Part shown: positions 16,109-24,411 of the stretch, in pieces
How positions within the stretch are numbered: position 1 is the stretch's first letter
Layout of the letters: each line of letters begins with the position of its first letter
Assembly: GCA_022826725.1 (NCBI GenBank)
Contig: JAJDUF010000016.1
Span: forward strand, 124,001 to 188,000
Direction: 5' to 3'
Length of the DNA: 64,000 bases
From: Chloroflexota bacterium
GTDB taxonomy: Bacteria > Chloroflexota > UBA11872 > UBA12225 > JAJDUF01
Translations under genes and position numbers: made by a program
The notes under the pieces: generated by a model
What the model saw: the letters and a program-made list of their open reading frames with translations, nothing else
Told to the model about the DNA's origin: nothing
The model's database searches: none

Positions 16109-17257
16109 ATGATAGTAAAGATCGTTCGGACGGCGTTGTTGGTAGGTGTGGCACTGGTGCTCGCGGCCTGCGAGCTTGGTGACGAGGAGGGCGGCGACAC
16201 GGCCGCGCTGCGAGAGCAGCTGACCAACAGGGACACCCAGATCGCCGCGTTGCAGGCGCAGGTCGCGGCCCAAGTTGGGCAGACGGCCGCTGCGCCGGCG
16301 ACTGGTGGCCGGTTGGAGAAGGTCAAGGCGAGGGGGCGGCTGACCTGCGCCGCGCCGAACGACGTCCCCGGCTTGGGCTACCTGGACTCCGAGGGGCGCA
16401 ACCTCGGGTTCGACGTGGACTTGTGCCGAGCGGTCGCTGCCGCTATCTTCGGCAACGGCGAGGCGGTGGAGATTATCTCGGTCGCGTGGTCCGAGCGCGG
16501 CGCCGCCCTGCAGTCCGGCGATCTGGACCTGATGTCCATGACCACGACGTGGACTACGACGCGCGATACGCAGTGGGGCAACTTCACCGTCATCACGTTC
16601 TACGACGGCCAGGGTTTCATGGTCCCGAAAGACAAGGGCATTGATAGTGCGTTGAAGCTGGGCGGCACGACCGTCTGCGTGACCAGCGGGACGACGACCG
16701 AGCTGAACTTGGCGGACTTCCTCCGGCAGCATAATTTGCAGGCGGAGGCCGTCGTCTTCGAGGACTCCGCCACCGTTGACAGTGCCTATGTCCAGGGGCG
16801 CTGCGACGTTATCACGAGCGACAAGTCGTCGCTGGCAGCCACCCGCAGCGGGCTGGAGAACCCGGAGGACCACGTCATCCTGCCCGAGACGATCTCCAAG
16901 GAGCCGCTGACGCCGGTCGTGCCGCACGGCGACGACCAATGGCTGGACCTGGTGAAGACGGTGCTGTACGTCCTGATCAATGCCGAGGAGTTCGGGGTCA
17001 CACAAGCCAACGTGGAGCAGATGAAGAACCACGAGAACATCCAGATTCGGCGGATGCTGGGCACGGAAGGCGAGTTCGGCCAGGGCGACCTGGGTCTCAA
17101 GGCGACGTTTGCCGTGGACGTGCTCAAGGCGGTGGGGAACTACGGCGAGATCTACGACCGCTACTTGGGTCCGGAAGGAATATCCTTCACGCTACCACGC
17201 CACGCCAACGAACTGTGGTCCAACGGCGGGCTGATCTACGCGCCCCCGCTGCGCTAG
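16109..17257 (+). CDS. Amino-acid ABC transporter solute-binding lipoprotein (copy 2)
   Basis: A 382-residue paralogue of the upstream gene, 22 bases after its stop, with GTGTGGAGG before the ATG. It has the same design: signal peptide, lipobox (VLAAC), a longer heptad-like linker (LREQLTNRDTQIAALQAQVA), and the family 3 binding domain. Proteins differ through most of their length, including the ligand-contacting part (VAWSERGAALQSGDLDL versus VSAAERGPAIQSGEVDI), so ligand preference may differ. The C-terminal quarter is almost identical at DNA level. No permease or ATPase partner is visible in the window. Confidence 0.88.
   Translation: MIVKIVRTALLVGVALVLAACELGDEEGGDTAALREQLTNRDTQIAALQAQVAAQVGQTAAAPATGGRLEKVKARGRLTCAAPNDVPGLGYLDSEGRNLGFDVDLCRAVAAAIFGNGEAVEIISVAWSERGAALQSGDLDLMSMTTTWTTTRDTQWGNFTVITFYDGQGFMVPKDKGIDSALKLGGTTVCVTSGTTTELNLADFLRQHNLQAEAVVFEDSATVDSAYVQGRCDVITSDKSSLAATRSGLENPEDHVILPETISKEPLTPVVPHGDDQWLDLVKTVLYVLINAEEFGVTQANVEQMKNHENIQIRRMLGTEGEFGQGDLGLKATFAVDVLKAVGNYGEIYDRYLGPEGISFTLPRHANELWSNGGLIYAPPLR
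17008..17115 (+). repeat. 108-bp identical tract shared by tandem binding-protein genes (copy B)
   Basis: Partner of the tract at 15837-15944, in the same orientation, 1,171 bases downstream. It encodes the segment from about NVEQMKNHENIQ to LGLKATFAV in both proteins. Confidence 0.85.
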
Positions 17258-17285
17258 GCCGTGTTGACGTCCCGTTTGGATACGG

Positions 17286-17402
17286 CCTTGACCTAACCCC
17301 CAGCCCCTTCCCCGGTAAGGAAGGGGCGTCGGGACTCACCCCCCGGCCCCCTCTCCACTTGGTGGAGAGGGGGTGGATTCCTGCTTTCGCGGGAATGACC
17401 GA
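17286..17402. repeat. Composite palindromic repeats after binding-protein genes
   Basis: In order: CTAACCCCCAGCCCCTTCCC with a GGAAGGGG partner (about 17293-17327), the CCCCCTCTCCACTTGGTGGAGAGGGGG-type hairpin (17347-17373), and ATTCCTGCTTTCGCGGGAAT (17377-17396). These lie after the stop of the second lipoprotein gene and could form its terminator. Confidence 0.7.
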
Positions 17403-17523
17403 GAAATGTCAACAGCGCCGGGACTTGGCCGGTACCGGCTGGCCGACACCGACCGTCCAGTTGCCCGTTATCTACTCTAATAAGGGGTGTTGGGACGACG
17501 GGGAGTAGAAGAGGCGGGCCGGT

Positions 17524-18012
17524 ATGAAGGTCACCATTCGCTTGGGCACCGCAGCCGACACGGAGCAGGCAGCGCGCGTCTTGCTCGCCGCCTACAACAT
17601 GGGCGATGTGGCCGAGGCGCGGGCGGCCTACGGGCGCGAAATCGAGATGGGCCACCGGTACCTGGTGGCCGAGGCGGCGGGCGCGATTGTCGGCGTTAGC
17701 TCCTGGTACCTGCATGGCGTTCCCCACCATGGGCTGGCCGAACTAGACCGGATTGCGGTGCTACCGAAGTACCGGATGAACGGCGCGGGCAGCGAGCTAT
17801 TTCACAGCCTGGTCGCGGACGCCCAGCAGTTCTACGCCCAGCGTGGCGAGCGACTCCGCAAGCTCTTCCTGATGACGCATGACGACAACCATGCCGCGCA
17901 CGCGCTCTACCGCAAGGTCGGGATGGAGAAGGAGGTCGTGCTCAAGGACCACTACTACGACGGCCGGGCGGAAGCGGTCTTCTCCATCTTCTTTCCGCGC
18001 TCCGGGTCGTAG
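17524..18012 (+). CDS. GNAT-family N-acetyltransferase
   Basis: A 162-residue acetyltransferase with the GNAT core LAELDRIAVLPKYRMNGAGSEL, whose RMNGAG serves as the acetyl-CoA loop, and a C-terminal ALYRKVGMEKE typical of the fold. The ATG follows GAGGCGGGCCGGT, a weak ribosome site. It opens the plus-strand sugar-related island but is 138 bases away from the next gene, so it may be transcribed separately. The substrate is unknown; an amino sugar or amino acid is possible from context only. Confidence 0.8.
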   Translation: MKVTIRLGTAADTEQAARVLLAAYNMGDVAEARAAYGREIEMGHRYLVAEAAGAIVGVSSWYLHGVPHHGLAELDRIAVLPKYRMNGAGSELFHSLVADAQQFYAQRGERLRKLFLMTHDDNHAAHALYRKVGMEKEVVLKDHYYDGRAEAVFSIFFPRSGS

Positions 18013-18049
18013 GGGCACGATTGATCGGGGGCGGTGGTTTTCACCCCGG

Positions 18050-18095
18050 CCGCCCTCACCCCAGCCCTCTCCCGCGGGGAGAGGGAGCAACCCCC
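18050..18095. repeat. CTCACCCC palindromic repeat
   Basis: CCTCACCCCAGCCCTCTCCC, then a short loop and GGGGAGAGGGAGC, form a hairpin of the CTCACCCCNGGCCCTCTCC family, just after the acetyltransferase stop. Confidence 0.6.
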
Positions 18096-18150
18096 TTCTA
18101 AGGTAGGATAGGGGCAACGCTGGTCCTATCAATGGGAGGGAGACTTCAAG

Positions 18151-19359
18151 ATGCCCCCACTACGGATTGCCGTGATCGGCGCGGGCGCGGAGCCTGGCTC
18201 GCGGGCACGGCAGTACCTCGCTACCATCGCTCGGCTGCCGGACCACTATAGCCTCGCGGCGGTGTGCGACCGCAACGCGGAGGTTAGCCGACAGGCGGCG
18301 GCCACCTATGGCGCCCAGGCGCACTACAGCGACGTGCGGGAACTGTTCACGGCCGAGCGGCCCGACGTGGTGCTCAGTCTCGCGCCGAAAGACTCGCACA
18401 TCGTGATCGCGCTGACGGCGGCGCGTCTCGGCATCAACGTCCTGACGGAGATTCCGGTGGCGCACACGCGGCGGTATGCCGCGGCTATCGCGCAAGCGTG
18501 CCGGGATAATGGCGTGCTGTGGGAGGTGGCTGAGCAGGTCTGGGTGTGGCCGCAGGAGCAGCTCAAGCAACGCCTGTTGGCAGCGGGGCACATCGGCGAC
18601 GTGACGCACGCGCGGCTTTGGTACCAGACGGGGCAGTATCACGGCTTCAGCGGCGTGCGCCAACTGATCGGTGCCGAGGCGACGCGCGTGTTGGGCTACA
18701 GCAGGACCGTGCCGACTGCTCCGTACACGGCCTACGGCGGCGAACGGGAAACGACGGTGCGGTGGGACGGCGCGTTCATCGAGTTTGGCAACGGCGTGAC
18801 GTGCCTGTTCGAGAAAGCGCCACGCCCATTCCCGCTGCGTACCTATCCGCAGGGGTGGCAGATCGAAGGCACCGAAGGGGTGCTGGAATATACCCGGTGC
18901 GTGCAGTGGCAGGGCGCGCAAGAGCGGACCTACGAGATCGAGGAAGTCTACGACATGCATGAGGGTGAGCGGGTGCTCCGGCAGGTCCGGGTGGATACGG
19001 AGCCGCCGGTCGTGTGGGAGAACCCGTTTCAGGAATACCGGATCGGCAGCCCGGACGATGTCGCCAAGGCGGCGATCCTGACCAGCTTCCACGCGGCGAT
19101 TACGGGGGGTGGCGCCCCGGCCTACGGAGTGGACAATGCGCTGCGAGACTGGGAGCTGTGCCTGGCCACACGCGAGAGTGCGGATCGGGGCAATACCTGG
19201 GTGGAGCTGCCCCTGCAGGAGCCGACGGCGCTGGAGCGCCAACTCGAAGCCGCCTACGTGCGGCGCTATGGGTATGACCCCATCGAGGAGACGGAGCGAC
19301 TGCTGGACACGACCTTCACGCGGTCGGCGGTGATGTGGTCGCTGGCGAACTGGCTGTAG
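18151..19359 (+). CDS. Gfo/Idh/MocA-family protein with Ile in place of the EKP lysine
   Basis: A 402-residue protein with a strong ribosome site (GGGAGGGAG) before ATG 18151. The N-terminal NAD fold is present (LRIAVIGAGAEPGSRARQYL). The second domain is clear (WQIEGTEGVLEYTR, AGHIGDVTHARLWYQTG). Where most family members have EKP the sequence reads LTEIPVAHT, so the usual catalytic lysine is absent. The C-terminal ~100 residues (YGVDNALRDWELCLATRES) are an extended helical end seen in longer members. It may carry out a different reaction or use another general base. It lies at the head of the sugar island, followed by an epimerase. Confidence 0.83.
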   Translation: MPPLRIAVIGAGAEPGSRARQYLATIARLPDHYSLAAVCDRNAEVSRQAAATYGAQAHYSDVRELFTAERPDVVLSLAPKDSHIVIALTAARLGINVLTEIPVAHTRRYAAAIAQACRDNGVLWEVAEQVWVWPQEQLKQRLLAAGHIGDVTHARLWYQTGQYHGFSGVRQLIGAEATRVLGYSRTVPTAPYTAYGGERETTVRWDGAFIEFGNGVTCLFEKAPRPFPLRTYPQGWQIEGTEGVLEYTRCVQWQGAQERTYEIEEVYDMHEGERVLRQVRVDTEPPVVWENPFQEYRIGSPDDVAKAAILTSFHAAITGGGAPAYGVDNALRDWELCLATRESADRGNTWVELPLQEPTALERQLEAAYVRRYGYDPIEETERLLDTTFTRSAVMWSLANWL

Positions 19360-19365
19360 GGTATG

Positions 19366-19500
19366 GGCCTCACCCCCCGGCCCCCTGACCAGCCAAAGCC
19401 GCACAGATAGGGCCAGGTGTGGTGCGGCTTTGGCTGGTCACCTCTCCATCGCAGAGCGATAGAGAGGGGGTGTGGATTCCCGCTTGCGTGGCAATGACGG
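19366..19500. repeat. Composite repeat with nested 55-bp palindromic element (copy 2)
   Basis: CCTCACCCCCCGGCCCCC is interrupted at 19386-19440 by the 55-bp palindrome (TGACCAGCCAAAGCCGCA ... GTGCGGCTTTGGCTGGTCA), after which the host repeat resumes with CCTCTCC and its AGAGAGGGGG partner. A diverged ATTCCCGCTTGCGTGGCAAT (19477-19496) follows. The orientation of the asymmetric centre matches the copy at 10087 and is opposite to that at 40130. Confidence 0.8.
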
Positions 19501-19578
19501 GGGCGCGGCCAGGCGCCGCGTAGTAGCATACGAGCCGGGTGGTGGCGTACACGCCGCGCCGGAGGAGGGCCGGAAGGG

Positions 19579-20388
19579 ATGAGCACGACGCAAGTGCCGG
19601 GGGGACGGGGGGCGATGGAGCAACCGCTCCTGCTCATCACTGGAGCCGCTGGTCGGATTGGCACGTATTACCGGGGGCATTTGGCCGCGCACAGCGCGCC
19701 GTGGCGGCTCCGCCTCCAGGACCTGCGGGCGATTGACGATGCGGGTGATGCCGAGGTGCAAACCAGCGACTTGGCGGACATGAACGCGGCCCGGCGGGCG
19801 GTGGCCGGCGCGCACACCGTCCTCCATCTGGCGGCCGACCCGGACCCGGCGGCCGACTTCTACGCGACGCTGCTGGACCGCAATGTCAAGGCCACGTACA
19901 ACATCTACGCCGCGGCCGCCGAGGGCAGCGCACGACGGGTGATCTTCGCCAGCAGTGTGAACGCGGTGATCGGCTATCCGCGCGGCGTGCAAGCGCATAC
20001 CCACATGGTCGCGCGACCGGGCAACGTGTACGGCGCCACGAAAGCGTGGGGAGAGGCGTTGGCCGCGTCGTTCTCGTCCCAGCACGGCCTTTCCAGCATC
20101 GCGGTGCGGATTGGGGGCTTCACACCCCCGGAGCGCCTGCGCGAGCGGCTGAATCCCAACAGTCCGGATGCCGCCCGGACGCTCTCGTGGGTGGTGACGG
20201 CGGCGGACCTGAGCCGGCTGTTCGACTGCTGCTTGGCTGCACCGGACGACCTCGATTTCGCCGTAGTGCATGGGCTGTCTAACAATCGGTATCCGGCGAT
20301 GGACTTGGACTCCACGCGGCGGCTGCTCGGCTACGAGCCGCAGGACGACGCCTTTGCGCTCGCGGAGGCATTCGCTGCCGAGAACTGA
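19579..20388 (+). CDS. NAD-dependent epimerase/dehydratase (extended SDR)
   Basis: A 269-residue extended short-chain dehydrogenase. The NAD loop is ITGAAGRIGTYY (G-x-x-G-x-x-G) near residue 22, the acid that follows is in DLADMNAARRAVAGAHTVLHLAA, and the active-site pair is in VYGATKAWGE (Y-x-x-x-K) with Ser in FASSVNAV. Close relatives are uronate dehydrogenases and sugar-nucleotide epimerases; the short length fits an NAD-dependent uronate or sugar dehydrogenase. The ATG has GGAGGGCCGGAAGGG upstream. It is followed after 14 bases by the sialidase-fold gene, so an operon is likely. Confidence 0.85.
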   Translation: MSTTQVPGGRGAMEQPLLLITGAAGRIGTYYRGHLAAHSAPWRLRLQDLRAIDDAGDAEVQTSDLADMNAARRAVAGAHTVLHLAADPDPAADFYATLLDRNVKATYNIYAAAAEGSARRVIFASSVNAVIGYPRGVQAHTHMVARPGNVYGATKAWGEALAASFSSQHGLSSIAVRIGGFTPPERLRERLNPNSPDAARTLSWVVTAADLSRLFDCCLAAPDDLDFAVVHGLSNNRYPAMDLDSTRRLLGYEPQDDAFALAEAFAAEN

Positions 20389-20402
20389 CGGGGGGGAGAA
20401 CG

Positions 20403-21605
20403 ATGGCTACGAGCGCGGTCACAGAACCATTCGATATCAGCGTTGCCGGCGGCCACTGTAGCCTCGTCGAGCTGAAGACGGGAGAGCTACTGCTGCTGAT
20501 CACGCGCTTGCAACTCTCCCGCTCGACAGACGGCGGCCGGACCTGGAGCGACTTCATGCCGGCGGTGGACGAGCACGGGGCGGCGCTGGACGGCGGCGCG
20601 CACTCGACGGGGCTGCTCCGGCTGCAATCGGGGGCGCTTGCCATCACTTATGGCCGGCTCGAAACGACGACCGGCCCACACGACGACTTCGGCATGTTTA
20701 TCCGGCTGTCCCGCGACGAGGGGCACACCTGGCTGCCGGAAGTCCGAATCAACCTCCCAGGGGTCTATGCGCCCAGCTACCACAACGCGATGATCCAACT
20801 GAGCAGCGGACGGCTGCTGTTGCCGGTGCGGTGGATCTTCACCGGCAGTCACCCGGACCGTGGCGGCCGGACCCACGCCTGGGGACGGCTGGGCGGGCAG
20901 CGCTTCGCGGTGGAGGGCCATACCCACCGGCCGGAGATGGACATTACGTTCGTGTACTACTCCGACGACGAAGGACAGACCTGGCGGCGCAGCCAAGACG
21001 AGCTGATGGGCTGGTTCAACGATGGGTACGAGGGCGTCACGCCGGTAGACGAGCCGGTCGCAGCCGAACTGCGCGATGGGAGCGTGCTGCTGTTCGGCCG
21101 CTCGACGGTGGGCCGCATCGTCCAGTCCACCAGCCGCGATGGCGGTGTCAACTGGAGCACCGTCGAGGCGACGGAGCTACCAAGCTCGTATTCGCCGTGC
21201 CGATTGGCGCGTGTGCCCGGAACCAACGATTTGCTGGTGATCTGGAACCAGGTATCAGGCGAGGAGATTCGGCGGGGCTACCGGCGGGGACGGCTGTCAA
21301 CGGCCATCTCCAAGGACGATGGCCGCACCTGGGAGCACCACCGCACGCTGGCTCTCAGCCCGGGGATAGCCGACGTGGCGCAGGTCCGGCCGGACCCGGC
21401 GCTGCGGATGGTCCGGGCAGCCGACAGCCTGGGCGATTTGCCGGATGGCTATACCCTCTACCACTATCCCGACGTCTCGTTCGCCGGGGACACGACCTAC
21501 CTGCTCTATAACGCGGGCTACTACACGCCGACCGCCGATGGGGTGGTGCAGGGCCAGGAGCGCCGGCTGCGAGTCGTGCCGACGAGCTGGCTGTATGGGG
21601 CGTGA
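20403..21605 (+). CDS. Sialidase-fold (BNR/Asp-box) glycoside hydrolase-like protein
   Basis: A 400-residue six-bladed beta-propeller protein of the exo-alpha-sialidase family. Five Asp-box repeats (S-x-D-x-G-x-x-W) are visible: STDGGRTWSDF, SRDEGHTWLPE, SDDEGQTWRRS, SRDGGVNWSTV and SKDDGRTWEHH. No signal peptide is present, so it acts in the cytoplasm or on imported sugar. True sialidase activity is not assured, as many propellers of this family act on other sugars. The ATG is preceded by GGGGGGAGAACG. It sits between an epimerase and a Gfo/Idh/MocA gene in one run, which suggests cleavage of a sugar later oxidised by its neighbours. Confidence 0.85.
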   Translation: MATSAVTEPFDISVAGGHCSLVELKTGELLLLITRLQLSRSTDGGRTWSDFMPAVDEHGAALDGGAHSTGLLRLQSGALAITYGRLETTTGPHDDFGMFIRLSRDEGHTWLPEVRINLPGVYAPSYHNAMIQLSSGRLLLPVRWIFTGSHPDRGGRTHAWGRLGGQRFAVEGHTHRPEMDITFVYYSDDEGQTWRRSQDELMGWFNDGYEGVTPVDEPVAAELRDGSVLLFGRSTVGRIVQSTSRDGGVNWSTVEATELPSSYSPCRLARVPGTNDLLVIWNQVSGEEIRRGYRRGRLSTAISKDDGRTWEHHRTLALSPGIADVAQVRPDPALRMVRAADSLGDLPDGYTLYHYPDVSFAGDTTYLLYNAGYYTPTADGVVQGQERRLRVVPTSWLYGA

Positions 21606-21620
21606 CAAGGAGGAAGCGCC

Positions 21621-22715
21621 ATGACGACGTATCGTGCCGGGGTGATCGGGCTGGGCCGGATGGGCTGGCTCTACGACGCTTCGCTGCCGTATCCGCCCTC
21701 GGTGCGTGAAGAGGACGGCACGCTGAACGAGCTGCCGCCACTGCGCGACCACTCCGACATCCCGCCGACGGAGCACCCCGGGAAAGAGGGCCTGCCCACG
21801 AGCTATGCCGCGGCGCTGCAACTGCACCCGCGGACGGAACTGGTGGCCGGCTGCGACCCGAGCGAGGAGCGGCTGGCGGCCTTTGGGAAGCATCACGGGG
21901 TGAAGGCGCTGTACACCGACTACCGGGAACTCCTGACCAAAGAGCGGCTGGACCTGGTCGCCATCGCCGCCCATGCGGCCCTTCGGCCGGACGCGACGGC
22001 GCTGGCGGTCGAGTGTGGGGCCAAGGCGGTGCTGACCGAGAAGCCGATGACGCTGACCTTGGCCGAGGCCGATAGGATGGTGGAGGTGTGCGAGCAGGCG
22101 GGGGTTCCACTGGCGTGCGGCGCGATCAGCGTCAACCACCCGGGCTTTGTGCAGGCGAAGAAGCTGCTCACCGACGGCACGCTCGGCGCGATCCTGAGCA
22201 TGGAGACCTCGCGGGCGATGGCGCAACACAATGCGTGGATCTACCTGGTGGACAGTCCCGGGGAATGGGTCATCGGCGTGAGTGACGACGAGGCGTCCGT
22301 GCGGCGGAACGGGGAGTTCGAGGGGACGGGGATCATCCAATTCGCCAACGGCGTGCCGGGGTTCCTGCGGCCGGGCGCGCCGCAGGTCCGCATCACCGGC
22401 GAGCACGGGGAGCTGATCTTCGACTGGAAGAGCTTTCGGCTGTGGCTGGACGTGGACGGGCCGGGGGGCACGACACGCGCGGAGATGGCGTTTCCGGAGC
22501 CGCAGGTGTTGGGACAATGGTCCATTCTGTATGGCGTCGAGGACGTGATCCGCTGCCACGAGCAGGGCGGCGAGCCACGGGTGAGCGGACGGCGCGTGCG
22601 TGACGCGATGGAGATCGAGATCGGACTGCGCGAATCGCACCGGGCGGACAACACGAGGGTGGCGCTGCCACTGGCGGACCGCTCGCTGGGCATGGTGTAC
22701 GACTGGTTCCGGTAG
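21621..22715 (+). CDS. Gfo/Idh/MocA-family oxidoreductase
   Basis: A 364-residue enzyme beginning 15 bases after the sialidase-fold gene, with AAGGAGGAAGCGCC before the ATG. The NAD loop is AGVIGLGRMGWLYD (G-x-G-x-x-G) and the catalytic lysine lies in AKAVLTEKPMTLTLAEA. An insertion of about 25 residues after the first strand (PPSVREEDGTLNELPPL) brings a Pro/Glu-rich loop. The second domain has GTLGAILSMETSRAM and RITGEHGELIFDW. It should oxidise or reduce a sugar hydroxyl with NAD(P); the substrate is probably released by the neighbouring hydrolase-like proteins (inference from order). Confidence 0.87.
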   Translation: MTTYRAGVIGLGRMGWLYDASLPYPPSVREEDGTLNELPPLRDHSDIPPTEHPGKEGLPTSYAAALQLHPRTELVAGCDPSEERLAAFGKHHGVKALYTDYRELLTKERLDLVAIAAHAALRPDATALAVECGAKAVLTEKPMTLTLAEADRMVEVCEQAGVPLACGAISVNHPGFVQAKKLLTDGTLGAILSMETSRAMAQHNAWIYLVDSPGEWVIGVSDDEASVRRNGEFEGTGIIQFANGVPGFLRPGAPQVRITGEHGELIFDWKSFRLWLDVDGPGGTTRAEMAFPEPQVLGQWSILYGVEDVIRCHEQGGEPRVSGRRVRDAMEIEIGLRESHRADNTRVALPLADRSLGMVYDWFR

Positions 22716-22726
22716 GGGGACGGGAC

Positions 22727-22775
22727 TCACCCCCCGGCCCCCTCTCCACCAAGTTGGAGAGGGGGGAGTAGTGAC
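22727..22775. repeat. CCCCCGGCCCCCTCTCC palindromic repeat
   Basis: ACTCACCCCCCGGCCCCCTC with TCCACCAAGTTGGA in the centre and GAGGGGGG as the closing arm. It follows the stop at 22715 and breaks the island into two likely transcripts. Confidence 0.7.
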
Positions 22776-22878
22776 CTGATGGGGAAGGGGCTACAGGCCG
22801 GGAGGCGAGGCGGGAGTGACGTGCCGGGGCGAGGTGTGTACGGCCGGCCGGAGGGTGAGGCGGAAGGGAGTGTGGGCG

Positions 22879-24234
22879 ATGGTGACGATGAGTGGTGAGT
22901 TGGCGCTGCTCGGCGGTGAGCCGGAAGTGACCTGCCCAATCCCGCTGTGGCCGGCGGTTGGTGATGGCGAGATTGACGCCGTGGTGGCGGCCTTGCACCA
23001 ATCACGTAGCGACGTGCAGTACCTCAACTCCATGCCGGGTGGTGGGCCGGTCGCGGCGCTGGAAGAGGACTTCGTTGAGCATTTCGGTGTCCGCTACGCC
23101 ATCGCGTCGGCTTCAGGCGCAGCCTCGCTGCACATGGCGCTCTACGCAGTCGGGGTCGAGGCCGGGGACGAGGTGATCGTCTCGCCGTACACGTGGGGGC
23201 AGACGGTCTCGCCCATTCTCAATCAGGGCGCGATTCCGGTATTCGCGGACATCGAGCCGGCGACGTATACGCTCGATCCGGAGGCGGTCGAGGCGCGGAT
23301 TACGCCCTACACGAAAGCGATTCTGGTGGTCCACATCTTTGGTCAGCCGGCCGACATGGACGGGCTACTCGCGGTCGCACGGCGGCACGGACTACCCGTA
23401 ATCGAGGATTGTGCCCAGGCGACGGGCGGGCGGTACCGGGGGCAATACGTCGGTACCATCGCCGACGTGGGCTGCTTCAGCTTCGGCGACGGCAAGCAGA
23501 TCATCGGCGGCGACGGCGGGATGGTGCTGACCAACGATGCAGGAATCTACGAGCGGGCGTGCGCGATTGGCTCGCACCCGGCACGGCAGGAGCGTGACAT
23601 CCAGGACCCGGCGCTCACGCCGTACATTGACAGCCTGACGTATACGTATCGCATTCACCCGCTGGCGGCGGTCATCATCCGGGAGCAGCTCCGGCACATG
23701 GATGCCTGGAATGCCGAGCGGCGGGACAATCACGAGCGACTGTCGGAGGGGCTGGCCGGCGTGCCGGGGCTGCGGCCGGTGGCAGAGACGGCCGGCGGCG
23801 AGCACGTCTACCATCGCCACAGCCCCACCTTAGTACCGGACGAGCTAGGCGGCTTGGACCGCGCGACCATCGTGGCGGCGTTGGAGGCGGAAGGGGTACC
23901 GGCCAACCTGGGCTACGTGCGGCAGCCGATCCACCTGCGGGCGCGGCTCCAGGACCGAGCGTACTTCTTCGGACGGCAGTATCCATGGGCGGCCCATCGC
24001 AGCGGTCGGGGCGCGGACGCGGTGGCCTACCGTACCGGGGACTGCCCGGTCGCCGAGCAACGCTGCGCCGCGGAGGAACTCGACCTGCTCGGCATGACGG
24101 CGCCGGCCTGGCGCGGGGACCTGCGCGAGCTGGTGGACCAGCACGTGCGGGCGGTGCAGAAGGTGTTCGAGCCGGCGAACCTCGCGGCACTGCGGGACTG
24201 GGAGCGGCGGACCTACCCCCAACCCTCTCCCTAA
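22879..24234 (+). CDS. DegT/DnrJ/EryC1/StrS-family PLP aminotransferase
   Basis: About 451 residues from ATG 22879, chosen because GGAAGGGAG ends eight bases before it. This family transaminates keto sugars to amino sugars or runs the reverse reaction. Visible marks: ASGAASLHMALYAVGV, GDEVIVSPYTWGQTV, VIEDCAQATGGRY with the PLP-stacking Asp, and SFGDGKQIIGGDGG, in which the Lys forms the Schiff base; the usual GEGG is GDGG here. The C-terminus is longer than in compact sugar aminotransferases. Within this island it may remove nitrogen from an amino sugar or act on a keto sugar produced by a Gfo/Idh/MocA neighbour. Confidence 0.87.
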   Translation: MVTMSGELALLGGEPEVTCPIPLWPAVGDGEIDAVVAALHQSRSDVQYLNSMPGGGPVAALEEDFVEHFGVRYAIASASGAASLHMALYAVGVEAGDEVIVSPYTWGQTVSPILNQGAIPVFADIEPATYTLDPEAVEARITPYTKAILVVHIFGQPADMDGLLAVARRHGLPVIEDCAQATGGRYRGQYVGTIADVGCFSFGDGKQIIGGDGGMVLTNDAGIYERACAIGSHPARQERDIQDPALTPYIDSLTYTYRIHPLAAVIIREQLRHMDAWNAERRDNHERLSEGLAGVPGLRPVAETAGGEHVYHRHSPTLVPDELGGLDRATIVAALEAEGVPANLGYVRQPIHLRARLQDRAYFFGRQYPWAAHRSGRGADAVAYRTGDCPVAEQRCAAEELDLLGMTAPAWRGDLRELVDQHVRAVQKVFEPANLAALRDWERRTYPQPSP

Positions 24235-24254
24235 AGGGATGGGCCTCTCGGTCC

Positions 24255-24345
24255 GATGATGGTCTGAATCAGGATCTGCAGGATGCAAGGATGATCGGGA
24301 TGGATTGCCGCGTCCGCGGCAATGACGGTCGGGACCATCCGAAAG
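24255..24345. repeat. ATCAGGAT-type repeat plus palindrome
   Basis: TGAATCAGGATCTGCAGGAT and GCAAGGATGATC (24267-24300) belong to the ATCAGGATT / GGATTAGCAGGATG family that also occurs at 31420, 31550 and 34838. It is followed by TTGCCGCGTCCGCGGCAATGACGG (24305-24328), a diverged hairpin of the ATTCCCG family. It separates the aminotransferase from the second sialidase-fold gene. Confidence 0.55.
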
Positions 24346-24411
24346 TGCAACCAGTGGTTGCACGAATCGGCTGGACCCACTAGCTCACGATGTTGAAGGA
24401 GGGAGGAGATC

